This document shows positions 1 to 7,462 of a stretch of DNA of 39,859 nt, one piece after another. A program made the position numbers and the translations under genes. This DNA is from Clostridia bacterium (GTDB taxonomy: Bacteria; Bacillota; Clostridia; Lachnospirales; Lachnospiraceae): contig JAJQEA010000168.1 in assembly GCA_021201905.1 (NCBI GenBank), positions 1 to 39,859 of the forward strand, written 5' to 3'. The first letter of the stretch is position 1. Every line of letters begins with the position of its first letter. Below the pieces are notes generated by a model. The model had not been told where the DNA came from and made no database searches. It worked only from the letters and a program-made list of their open reading frames with translations.

Positions 1-302
1 CCCGAGTAAACGTAACATCCCTCCCAAACCACTCCGGGGGCTGGAAGGACATGGCGCAGATAAAACAAACAATGCCAGATGAAAATTCTTCCATAATTTT
101 ATATGCCAGGTATTATATCCGACAAAAAACGATAGTCCGGCTGTCGCATCCTTCTTTTTTGGCGAAGGGAGGTGCGTGGTGGGTGATTGAAATAAGGCTG
201 GGGGATGTGGATGCATCTGCAGGGGCGTGTAGTTCTTGGGCGGTGGAAAGCGGCGTTAAGAGGCTGGCTGACAACTGTTTGAGCTCAGTACCTAAAGCAA
301 GA
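1..302. other. Gene-free left edge
   Basis: I see no supported gene here. A 98-codon open frame starts near position 51 but has no ribosome site, no recognisable domain, and runs into the hairpin at 303-339. A partial copy of that hairpin's left arm (AAGAGGCTGGCTG) lies near 249-261. This may be the tail of a neighbouring transcription unit outside the window. Confidence 0.5.
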
Positions 303-339
303 AAGAGGCTTGGCTGCGAGTTTTGGCAGCCAGCCTCTT
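303..339. terminator. Bidirectional terminator-like hairpin
   Basis: The arms AAGAGGCT plus GGCTGC (with one bulged T at 311) pair with GCAGCC plus AGCCTCTT, giving a 14-bp GC-rich stem and an 8-base loop. Only short, interrupted T-runs follow on either strand, so termination strength is uncertain. On the minus strand it lies about 265 bases beyond the mglC stop and could end the sugar operon; on the plus strand it could end a gene entering from the left. Confidence 0.5.
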
Positions 340-374
340 GTATTTAGCCGATTTTCAGCGTCCTAGAAATACGA

Positions 375-534
375 GAGCGTGTCTGAAAATTGCTTTCTGA
401 CAGCTGTGCGTCCCACTTTGTGGGAGATTTGGTCCCGATGAAGGAGGCGTAGCGGGCTACGCTGACTGAATCGGGGCCAAATATGCCGCGAAGTGGGGCG
501 TGCAGATGGCGGGAATGAATTTTCAGACACGCTC
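375..534. mobile_element. 160-bp near-perfect palindrome, MITE-like
   Basis: The whole 160 bases form one imperfect palindrome centred between 454 and 455. The outer 16 bases (GAGCGTGTCTGAAAAT and its complement) match perfectly, the inner GCGTAGC/GCTACGC arms meet with a 2-base gap, and most of the rest pairs. A CGA triplet lies directly outside both ends (372-374 and 535-537), which could be a target duplication. No coding capacity is seen. This is the shape of a non-autonomous miniature inverted-repeat element, or of a transcribed repeat forming one long hairpin. Which transposase family would move it is unknown. Confidence 0.6.
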
Positions 535-603
535 CGACCCCGAAGCCGTATCCACAGCCCCCAGCCTTATTTCAATCACGAACGGAACCACCTAACTTCC
601 CTA

Positions 604-2265
604 CTACTTCTTCTGAACATACTTCAAGCAGTCAAGTGTTACAGCCGTTATGATGATGATACCTTCAAATACGAACTGAAGGTTTGTGTCGATACCGAGG
701 ATGGTCAGGGAGTAGATGAGGACGGTGAATATAAGCACGCCCACTACTACGCCTGAAATCTTACCGATACCGCCTGTAAAGGATACGCCGCCCACCACGC
801 AGGCCGCGATTGCATCCATCTCCCAGCCCTGGCCGTACGCGGCGGAGCCGGATCCTACCATTCTCGCGCATTCCAGCCAGGATCCGAAACCGTAGAGGAT
901 GCCTGCCAGTATGAATGCTCCCATGGTTACTCCGAATACGGAGATACCTGAAACAGCTGCTGCTTCCGGGTTGCCGCCTACTGCGTATAAGTTCTTGCCG
1001 AAGGTGGTCTTGTTCCAGATGAACCATACGATTACAATGGCAGCCACTGCCCACAGGATAATGGTTGGGAAACCGTTTATTTTTGGAATAATCATCTTTG
1101 GAATTGCCGGTTCAATGGCGCCAAAGGATACGCCCTTTGTGGCATATGTGACGAGTCCGAAAATAACCAGCATGTTGGCCATGGTTGATATGAAGGGATG
1201 CATCTTGAATTTAGCGGTAAAGAAACCTCCGATGGCCGTAAAGCACGTACATAAGATGATACATATAACCAGGGCAAATACAACTCTTAATCCAAGAGGC
1301 ATGCCTGTGAAGTCAAACACGTGTCCGAACACGGCGCCGGTGTTGATGCCCTGGTGCATGATGATGGTGGCCGTGGTCATGCCCATACCAACCATACGCC
1401 CGATGGAGAGGTCCGTACCGGTCAGGAGGATGAGTCCCGCAACGCCCAGAGCCAGGAACATTCTCGGTGAAGCCTGCTGGAGAATATTTAAAATGTTATT
1501 ATAGGTAAGCAGTTTTACATTCTTCATCACCGGGGCAGCGATACACAGTCCGATGAAAATCAGGATGATAGCGATATACAGACCATTCTGCAGTAAGAAT
1601 GTCCTGCGGTTGAATGTATATTTATAGTTCTCCCATTTCTGCGCCCTGGTCTCCATGAAGGTGAATTTAGACAGGCGGAGCATGTCAATCAGGTGATACT
1701 GCCAGACAAATGCCGCATGCCTTCTGTCCTTGATCCGCTGAAGCTCCTTGTCCAGGTCCATCTTTGCGTCAAACAGGCGGTTCTTATGAACATACTTCTC
1801 ATCCTTTATCTCCTGATGGTCCGTAAGCTTTGAGAGGGTATTTTCATGTTCTTTGTTCAGTTCCGCGATTCTAACATCGTATTTTTCCTTTGCAAGCGCT
1901 TTTTCCCGCTCACAGCTTTCCTTTAACGGCAGATAGTAATCCTTGTCAAAATGCGCCTTAAGGTAACTCTCCGCATCGGAGATTAATGCTGCAATCTCAT
2001 CCTTGTTCTTTGCCTCAACAGCCTTTGCTTTTTCCATCTCTGCGCTGTTAGCCGCAATTCTGTTTTCCCTCTCTTCCTTTGTGAGGGAACGGTCTCTCTT
2101 TGTTGCATCAATACTATTTTGCAGAGCGACTACCCTGTTTGTGCCGTCCGCTCTGAGACTGTCGATTTTTTTCTGAATTTCGCCAACATAATCCTCAATT
2201 GGCTGGCGCAGCTGCATTTCCTGTTCAGCCGTAAGAGTCTCATTGTTTCCTTTCGCCATATCCAT
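604..2265 (-). CDS. mglC: Galactose/methyl-galactoside ABC permease MglC with long N-terminal coiled-coil extension
   Basis: Inner-membrane permease of a BPD_transp_2 (MglC/RbsC) sugar ABC importer, 553 residues. Residues from about 219 to 553 form the permease: a first membrane segment near 224-246, the family pattern GTDLSIGRMVG, and a later GKNLYAVGGNPEAAAVSGI loop. Residues 1-218 are an added highly charged Lys/Glu-rich stretch with no membrane segment, predicted by eye to be coiled coil and cytoplasmic; E. coli MglC is only about 336 residues. The start at 2265 is supported by AAGGGGG about six bases upstream. It is the last gene of the operon, 9 bases after the mglA stop. Sugar specificity is inferred from the mglBA context; the role of the extension is unknown. 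Confidence 0.9.
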   Translation of the reverse strand: MDMAKGNNETLTAEQEMQLRQPIEDYVGEIQKKIDSLRADGTNRVVALQNSIDATKRDRSLTKEERENRIAANSAEMEKAKAVEAKNKDEIAALISDAESYLKAHFDKDYYLPLKESCEREKALAKEKYDVRIAELNKEHENTLSKLTDHQEIKDEKYVHKNRLFDAKMDLDKELQRIKDRRHAAFVWQYHLIDMLRLSKFTFMETRAQKWENYKYTFNRRTFLLQNGLYIAIILIFIGLCIAAPVMKNVKLLTYNNILNILQQASPRMFLALGVAGLILLTGTDLSIGRMVGMGMTTATIIMHQGINTGAVFGHVFDFTGMPLGLRVVFALVICIILCTCFTAIGGFFTAKFKMHPFISTMANMLVIFGLVTYATKGVSFGAIEPAIPKMIIPKINGFPTIILWAVAAIVIVWFIWNKTTFGKNLYAVGGNPEAAAVSGISVFGVTMGAFILAGILYGFGSWLECARMVGSGSAAYGQGWEMDAIAACVVGGVSFTGGIGKISGVVVGVLIFTVLIYSLTILGIDTNLQFVFEGIIIITAVTLDCLKYVQKK

Positions 2266-2274
2266 GAATCCCCC

Positions 2275-3783
2275 TTATAGGTATTTTGCACTGAGCCTTA
2301 AAAGTTCTTCCTGATTTGTCTCTTTTGTATTAACAATTCCAGAAAGACGTCCATTTGACATAACACCAATACGGTTTGTAATTCCGAGAATCTCCGGCAT
2401 CTCAGAAGAAACAACGATGATTGTCTTCCCCTGCTTCGCCATATTGATGATAAGCTCATATATTTCATACTTTGCGCCCACGTCGATTCCTCTTGTGGGT
2501 TCGTCCATCATAAACACCTGCGGACTGCGCTCCAGCCACTTTCCGAAAATGACCTTCTGTTGATTGCCGCCGGAAAGGCTGGAAATCATATCGTCGGGGC
2601 CCATGCACTTGGTGTGCATGATCTTGATTTCGTTTGACGTGGCCTTTATCATCTTTGCATCGGAAAGGGCTATGCCCGACATGTACTGCTGCAGATTGGT
2701 AATGGTGGTATTAAAGGTAAGATCTCCTTTTAAAAACAGGCCATTTGCCTTCCGCTCCTCGGTAATCATGGCAAAACCATGCTCCATTGCTTCCTTTGCG
2801 CTGCTGAAATTCATAAGGCGGTTATTAAAATACACACGTCCTGCCGCTCTGGTCCGGACACCAAAGATTGTCTCCAGAAGTTCCGTGCGCCCTGCCCCTA
2901 CCAGGCCGTACAGCCCGAATATTTCCCCTTCTTTTACGTCAAATGAAACATCCTGCAAATGAGGCTCAAACTTTGTGGACAGATTCTGGATGGACAGAAT
3001 CACATCGCCGGGGGTGTTGTCAACCGGCGGGAACCGGTTGTCAAGGGAACGGCCGACCATTGCCGCAATCAGCTCATTCATGTTTGCATCCTTGGTGCTC
3101 TTTGTCATAACCAGGTTGCCGTCGCGAAGCACGGATATCTCATCGCAGATTTCAAAAATTTCATCCATCTTGTGGGAAATATAAATCAGGGCGATTCCCT
3201 GCTCCTTTAACATCCTCATCATCTCGAAGAGCTTGTTAACCTCCTGCACGGTCAGGGAGGACGTGGGCTCATCCAGAACTATCACCCTTGAATTGTAGGA
3301 GATGGCCTTGGCGATTTCGCACATCTGCCTCTGTGACACGGACATGCGGCCCATGGGCTGAGTGAGGTTGACGGTCATTCCCAATTTTCTAAAGAGCTCG
3401 GCGGCTTCCTTTTTCATCCTGCCTTCATCAATTACACCCATGGAATTGACCGGATAACGCCCCAGGAACAGATTATCAATTACATTCCGTTCCAGGCACT
3501 GATTCAATTCCTGGTGAACCATTGCAATGCCGTTTTCAAGAGCATCCTTTGGTCCGGAAAAGCTTACTTCCTTGCCATTCAGGAAGATATTTCCCTCGTC
3601 TTTCTGGTAGGTGCCGAAAAGGCACTTCATCATGGTTGACTTACCAGCTCCGTTCTCACCCATAAGCCCCATAATGGTTCCGCGCTTCACATCCAGGTTA
3701 ATATGGTCCAAAACTCTGTTCCGGCCGAAGGACTTGCTCATACCGCGTATTGATAAGACGATTTCATCTTTCTTATCTGCCAT
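2275..3783 (-). CDS. mglA: Galactose/methyl-galactoside ABC transporter ATP-binding protein MglA
   Basis: Cytoplasmic ATPase of the sugar importer, 502 residues, the normal size for the duplicated MglA/RbsA/XylG family. The first ATPase domain has Walker A GENGAGKST, a VSQRQ-type signature and Walker B VIVLDEPTSSL. The second has the degenerate P-loop GLVGAGRTE typical of the family, an intact LSGGNQQK signature and Walker B VFMMDEPTRGID. The start at 3783 has AGGAG about eight bases upstream. It follows mglB after a 97-base gap containing a strong stem-loop and precedes mglC by 9 bases, the standard B-A-C order. Confidence 0.95.
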   Translation of the reverse strand: MADKKDEIVLSIRGMSKSFGRNRVLDHINLDVKRGTIMGLMGENGAGKSTMMKCLFGTYQKDEGNIFLNGKEVSFSGPKDALENGIAMVHQELNQCLERNVIDNLFLGRYPVNSMGVIDEGRMKKEAAELFRKLGMTVNLTQPMGRMSVSQRQMCEIAKAISYNSRVIVLDEPTSSLTVQEVNKLFEMMRMLKEQGIALIYISHKMDEIFEICDEISVLRDGNLVMTKSTKDANMNELIAAMVGRSLDNRFPPVDNTPGDVILSIQNLSTKFEPHLQDVSFDVKEGEIFGLYGLVGAGRTELLETIFGVRTRAAGRVYFNNRLMNFSSAKEAMEHGFAMITEERKANGLFLKGDLTFNTTITNLQQYMSGIALSDAKMIKATSNEIKIMHTKCMGPDDMISSLSGGNQQKVIFGKWLERSPQVFMMDEPTRGIDVGAKYEIYELIINMAKQGKTIIVVSSEMPEILGITNRIGVMSNGRLSGIVNTKETNQEELLRLSAKYL

Positions 3784-3826
3784 TATTTTACTCCTGTATA
3801 TGTAGATTGATAGGTTTCCATTTTAA

Positions 3827-3854
3827 TATTAGGGAGAATTTCTTCTCCCTAATA
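3827..3854 (-). promoter_or_regulatory. mglB-mglA intercistronic stem-loop
   Basis: A perfect 12-bp stem (TATTAGGGAGAA and its complement) with a 4-base loop lies in the gap between the mglB stop and the mglA start. On the transcribed strand it is followed by TTAAAAT, not a clean T-run. Such hairpins between the binding-protein gene and the ATPase gene usually act as partial terminators or 3' mRNA stabilisers, giving more binding protein than transporter. The effect here is inferred. Confidence 0.7.
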
Positions 3855-3880
3855 ACAGCACATCTTTATTTCACTGAATC

Positions 3881-5221
3881 TTACTGCTCAAGCAGAGATG
3901 TGTATGAAGCAGCATTGTCTGTCTTAACCATGTTGATGGCAAATGCGTCATACTGGCTTGGATTTCCAAGACGGTTTGTGATATTGGACTCTGTCTGTCC
4001 GTCGCCGCCGATGTAGTCAACCTTGAGGTTCAGAAGCTTGTCGTATTTCTGAAGCAGAGGCTGATAGGTTGAGCCAAGGAAGTTATCAGCTGAGTTGTAG
4101 ATGTTCAGCCATACATTCTTTGTAGCATGGGTAGCCTCATCCAGCTGATTGGATACAGGTGTGTATACCATGGTGGAATCTGTGAAATCTGTATAATTTT
4201 CAGCGGTAACAGCAACGTTCAATGCGTAGTAGGAACGCTCGTCTGCCTTGTAAACATATACGTCTGGGCTCAGTACGTTGCCTGCGTCATCTGCTGTGCC
4301 GATACCTGTATCGATATCAACTCCGTCCAGAGCGTTGCGCAGAACGCGGAGTGTCAGGTAAGCCTGTACGTCTGCATGCTGGCTGATGGTGCCGCCGTAG
4401 CCCTCTGCAATAGCAGCCACTGCGTCGCTGTTTGCGTCATAGCCAAATGTAGGAACCTTGTTATCCTTGGACCATGCGTTGAACATGGACATGCCCATAC
4501 CGTCGTTATTGGATGCAACGATATCAATCTGATCGCCGAAAGAGGAAGACCATGTGCCGATTGCATTACCTGCTGTGGCAGCATCCCATGTAGCGCCTGC
4601 GGAGTTCTTCATCTCCTGGGAAGCCAGCTCGCGGACAACGTATGTCTTGCCGCCGATCTCCATGGAGCCGTCCTGTACAACGGTTGCTGTACCGTCTGCG
4701 TTTGTACCAACTGGATCGCTGTTGATGTTGCCGTCTTTCTCTACAGCTGTGCCCAGGGCCTTACGGATACCTCTTGTACGTGCGATAGAGTCGTTATGAC
4801 CGATGTCTCCGATTGCCAGAACGTAGCCGATGATTCCGTCGCCATTGCGGTCAATTGAGTCGATGTTCTTCTCGATGTAGTCCTTAACCATGATTCCCTG
4901 AAGCTCAGCACCCTGGTTTGCGTCGAAGCCTACATAGTATGTATCCTTATTAAAATTCAGGGCTGCCATGTCAAGCTGTCCTGTAGCACTGCTGGATGGC
5001 TGGCGGTTGAACCATACTAAAGGTTTATCCTTGTTTGCCACCTCTGCGCCTACTTCCGGTACCGCTGCTGTGTCTGCCACGGTTATGTCTGCTGCTGCCT
5101 CGGTTGTGGTATCCCCTGCAGCTGCTGTGGTTGGCGCTTCCGTTGGCTTGCTGCCGCCTCCGCAGGCAACCAGTGATAATGCCATGGAACACGCAAAAAC
5201 AACACTTAATGCTTTCTTCAT
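3881..5221 (-). CDS. mglB: Circularly permuted galactose-binding lipoprotein (MglB family)
   Basis: Extracellular sugar-binding lipoprotein of the Mgl importer, 446 residues. The signal peptide ends in lipobox LVAC with Cys20, followed by a Thr/Ala/Glu-rich linker to about residue 60. The mature fold starts at KPLVWFNRQPS, which matches the middle of canonical MglB (Asn91 region). The usual N-terminal strand and helix (NVWLNIYNSADNF onward, ending YDAFAINMVKTDN) sit instead at residues 368-446. Sugar-binding positions of E. coli MglB have counterparts: Asp379/Phe381 (D14/F16), Asn72 (N91), His142/Asp144/Arg148 (H152/D154/R158), Trp212, Asn239 and Asp262. A calcium-type loop DRNGDG lies at 124-129. 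E. coli MglB is about 330 residues, so extra loops are present near 160-205 and 300-365. GGGAGG lies upstream of the start. It is first of the mglBAC trio. Confidence 0.9.
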   Translation of the reverse strand: MKKALSVVFACSMALSLVACGGGSKPTEAPTTAAAGDTTTEAAADITVADTAAVPEVGAEVANKDKPLVWFNRQPSSSATGQLDMAALNFNKDTYYVGFDANQGAELQGIMVKDYIEKNIDSIDRNGDGIIGYVLAIGDIGHNDSIARTRGIRKALGTAVEKDGNINSDPVGTNADGTATVVQDGSMEIGGKTYVVRELASQEMKNSAGATWDAATAGNAIGTWSSSFGDQIDIVASNNDGMGMSMFNAWSKDNKVPTFGYDANSDAVAAIAEGYGGTISQHADVQAYLTLRVLRNALDGVDIDTGIGTADDAGNVLSPDVYVYKADERSYYALNVAVTAENYTDFTDSTMVYTPVSNQLDEATHATKNVWLNIYNSADNFLGSTYQPLLQKYDKLLNLKVDYIGGDGQTESNITNRLGNPSQYDAFAINMVKTDNAASYTSLLEQ

Positions 5222-5280
5222 TTTTAATTCCTCCCTTATAGTTTTGTTGACTTTGATTATTTTTGCTTAACGACAAATTT

Positions 5281-5336
5281 ATTATACGTCCTGGTTGTGC
5301 ATTTTTCCATATGATTTTTATAGAATAATTATAAAA
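5281..5336 (-). promoter_or_regulatory. Candidate mglB promoter and inverted repeat
   Basis: On the minus strand a perfect TATAAT (complement of 5281-5286) lies 60 bases before the mglB start, but no good -35 hexamer sits 16-18 bases further up, as for an activator-dependent promoter. Just upstream, 5316-5336 is an inverted repeat with perfect 7-base arms (TTTTATA and TATAAAA) and a 7-base spacer, a possible regulator site. The region is markedly AT-rich compared with its flanks. The assignment is inference. Confidence 0.4.
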
Positions 5337-5379
5337 TTTCTTCGATTTCATCTTTTTTCATGGGTGTTATAATGATACA

Positions 5380-6432
5380 TCACTGATTTTTAAGCAATTT
5401 TGCCTCAGCCTGGGTCAAAGCCCTCTGGGGGCACCAGTAATAATTTCCCTCCAGCTGCGGCACCCTCTCCTTCGGGTCCTGGCCCAGGGACAGGCTCCAG
5501 GCAATGTCAAATATGGCCCGGGAATAGCGTTCCTTATCTGATTCCACGGTGCCGAACAGATATCCTTCCTCCAGGGCCTTTATGCCCACAGGGGTGCCGT
5601 CGATGCCCACCACCTTGATGGAATTGGCCCTGATTCCGGCCCGGTTTATGGCGTCAATGGCTCCCAGGGCCATGTCGTCGTTGTTGCTGACCACCAGTTC
5701 AATCTGGCCCGGATACTCCTTCAGCCACTGCTCCATCATGGCCGATGCCTGGCTTCTGTCCCAGTTGGCGATTCCTCCCGTAAGCTTCTCCAAGGGCACG
5801 CCCCCGTCCTTTAAAGTCTGGATGGACCACTCCGTGCGTATCAGGGAATCCTGGTGGCTGGTCTCCCCTTCCATGAGCACGTAGCTTACCAGCCCGTTGG
5901 CGTTGGCGTCCAGGGTCCGTGTATCCTGATGATAGGCATCCACCAGGATGTCTCCCTGGAGCACGGCGGATTCCTTGGCGTCCGCTCCCACGTAGTACAG
6001 CTTTTCCCAGCGGTTCATGTCCTCCTCCACCGGCTCCCGGTTAAAGAACACCACCGGGGTCCCTGCGTCCATGGCTTTGTCAATGATGATGGATGCCGAC
6101 GAACGGTCCACGCTGTTGATGCACAGGGCATCGCAGCCCAGGGAAATCAGGCGCTCCACCTGGCTGTTCTGGGTATTCTGGCTCCCCTTGGCGTCCATGA
6201 TATCAAGCTTCACCTTGATTCCTGTTTCCTGTTCATATTCCTTTGCCTTGTCCTCCAGGCCGGAGCGCAGGGTGCCGATGAAGGTGTCATCCCCCCGGTA
6301 GAGCAGCACACCGATGCGGATGGAATGCTTATCCATCTGCCGCCCGTCTTCCCTTCCCATGTACTGCCACACCCCTATGAGGACAGCCGCCCCCATACAG
6401 GCTGCCAGTAGATACATCCAATTCCGTTTCAC
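5380..6432 (-). CDS. Membrane-anchored MglB-like sugar-binding protein, canonical order
   Basis: Periplasmic-binding-protein fold of the galactose type, 350 residues. Residues 6-24 form one membrane segment; a Cys at 12 exists but the hydrophobic stretch before it is too short for a normal lipoprotein signal, so I favour an uncleaved anchor. After it come, in the usual order, IRIGVLLYRGDDTF, DALCINSVDRSS, PVVFFNREP, a calcium-loop-like DANANG, TSHQDSLIR (His/Asp/Arg of the sugar site), WDRSQ, VVSNNDDMALG and VGIDGTP. The start is GTG at 6432, supported by AAAGGGG seven bases before it. It lies between a second anchored binding protein and mglB, in an operon with a LytS-type kinase, so a sensor role is more likely than transport; this is inference by analogy with XylFII. 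Confidence 0.8.
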   Translation of the reverse strand: MKRNWMYLLAACMGAAVLIGVWQYMGREDGRQMDKHSIRIGVLLYRGDDTFIGTLRSGLEDKAKEYEQETGIKVKLDIMDAKGSQNTQNSQVERLISLGCDALCINSVDRSSASIIIDKAMDAGTPVVFFNREPVEEDMNRWEKLYYVGADAKESAVLQGDILVDAYHQDTRTLDANANGLVSYVLMEGETSHQDSLIRTEWSIQTLKDGGVPLEKLTGGIANWDRSQASAMMEQWLKEYPGQIELVVSNNDDMALGAIDAINRAGIRANSIKVVGIDGTPVGIKALEEGYLFGTVESDKERYSRAIFDIAWSLSLGQDPKERVPQLEGNYYWCPQRALTQAEAKLLKNQ

Positions 6433-6448
6433 CGCAATGCCCCTTTCC

Positions 6449-6485
6449 TTACCTTATCTTACCTTATCACGTTTTTTCATCACAA
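6449..6485 (-). repeat. 10-bp tandem repeat next to an operator-like motif
   Basis: TTACCTTATC is repeated directly twice (6449-6468). Overlapping it, 6464-6485 resembles the direct-repeat element in the operon promoter at 12023-12045: TTATCAC, a short spacer around CG and T-run, then CATCACAA. It lies in the gap between the two anchored binding-protein genes. It may be a regulator site or chance in an AT-rich gap. Confidence 0.35.
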
Positions 6486-6490
6486 CATCC

Positions 6491-7462
6491 TTACTCAATA
6501 GGATAGAGCATTTTCTCATATGTCTTATCCCTCAGCTTATCCTCATCCACATAGATGGCCTCCAGCACGGTGTTCTGCTTCTGGTGTGTGCCCTGGATGG
6601 CTTCCACTGCCTGCTTCACGCTTAAATATCCCTCGTCAAACTGGTTATAGGCAGTCATCCCTGTGACAATTCCCCTGTCCAGGGCCCTGAGCAGGGATGT
6701 GGTGCTTCCGGCGCCGTAGAGTCCCGCCACCCTGCCCTGGTATATGGTGTTTTCCTCCAGTATCCGTGTGGCCTGGTCCAGGGACTGCACATCCAGGGCT
6801 ATAATGGTAATCCTGCCGCCTCCGGGGGCGTCTGTTTCCTGTATGGCCTGACGGTATGTGTCCTGGTTTTTCCTCTCAATGAGCCGGTATTGATACCCAT
6901 GCTCATCCAGCACAGTCCTGACCCCCTCATAGACCCGGGCGTTGTCCCCGTAGTCCAGGCCCCCGCAAAGGAGATAGACCGGCACATCCTTTGGCGCCTG
7001 GGAAGCCGCCGCCTCGCCCAACAGCCTTCCAGTCTCCCTGCCGTCCACGCCGATGGCATCCAAAGCCCCGCCCTCATCAGGAGACTGGCCCAGAAGGATG
7101 ACGGGGCAGCCGGGGTTCATATCCTCCAATTTCTTTACCGCCTCCCCAGGCCTTACCGGAGCCAGGATCACAGCCCTGGTCCCATCCCTGATTTCCCGTT
7201 TTACCAGCTCCATCTGCTGAGCCTGGTCATGGTCGGCGTAAAGGGCAATGAAGCTGACATCCCCATGGAACTCCACCGCGGCCTGGTTCATCCCCTTTTT
7301 GAAATTCACATAATAGTCGTCGTTGTCCCCCTCTATGATGACGGAGATGGGGTATACCTCGATTTTCTTTTCCTTAATAATCAGATCCGTGGAGGACATC
7401 AAAAACAGCAGGACCAGGATGCCGGCCCATATGCACCAGAGTATTTTTCCTTTATTTAACAT
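6491..7462 (-). CDS. Membrane-anchored periplasmic-binding-fold protein, probable sugar sensor
   Basis: 323 residues. Residues 8-26 are a single hydrophobic segment without a lipobox cysteine, followed by an extracellular type-1 periplasmic-binding (Peripla_BP_4-like) domain: YPISVIIEGDNDDYYVNF, a DHDQAQQ helix, AVILAPVRPGEA, CPVILLGQSP, VYLLCGGLDYGDNARVYEG and a C-terminal GMTAYNQFDEGYLSV. It diverges strongly from MglB. Its ATG overlaps the end of the kinase gene by 11 bases, so the two are probably translationally coupled. That coupling, the anchor and the lack of a separate transport role suggest it presents a ligand to the kinase's extracellular domain. The ligand is unknown. Confidence 0.75.
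   Translation of the reverse strand: MLNKGKILWCIWAGILVLLFLMSSTDLIIKEKKIEVYPISVIIEGDNDDYYVNFKKGMNQAAVEFHGDVSFIALYADHDQAQQMELVKREIRDGTRAVILAPVRPGEAVKKLEDMNPGCPVILLGQSPDEGGALDAIGVDGRETGRLLGEAAASQAPKDVPVYLLCGGLDYGDNARVYEGVRTVLDEHGYQYRLIERKNQDTYRQAIQETDAPGGGRITIIALDVQSLDQATRILEENTIYQGRVAGLYGAGSTTSLLRALDRGIVTGMTAYNQFDEGYLSVKQAVEAIQGTHQKQNTVLEAIYVDEDKLRDKTYEKMLYPIE

Noticed and set aside
51..347. 98-codon open frame on the plus strand
   Set aside because: No ribosome site or recognisable domain, and it runs through a terminator-like hairpin.
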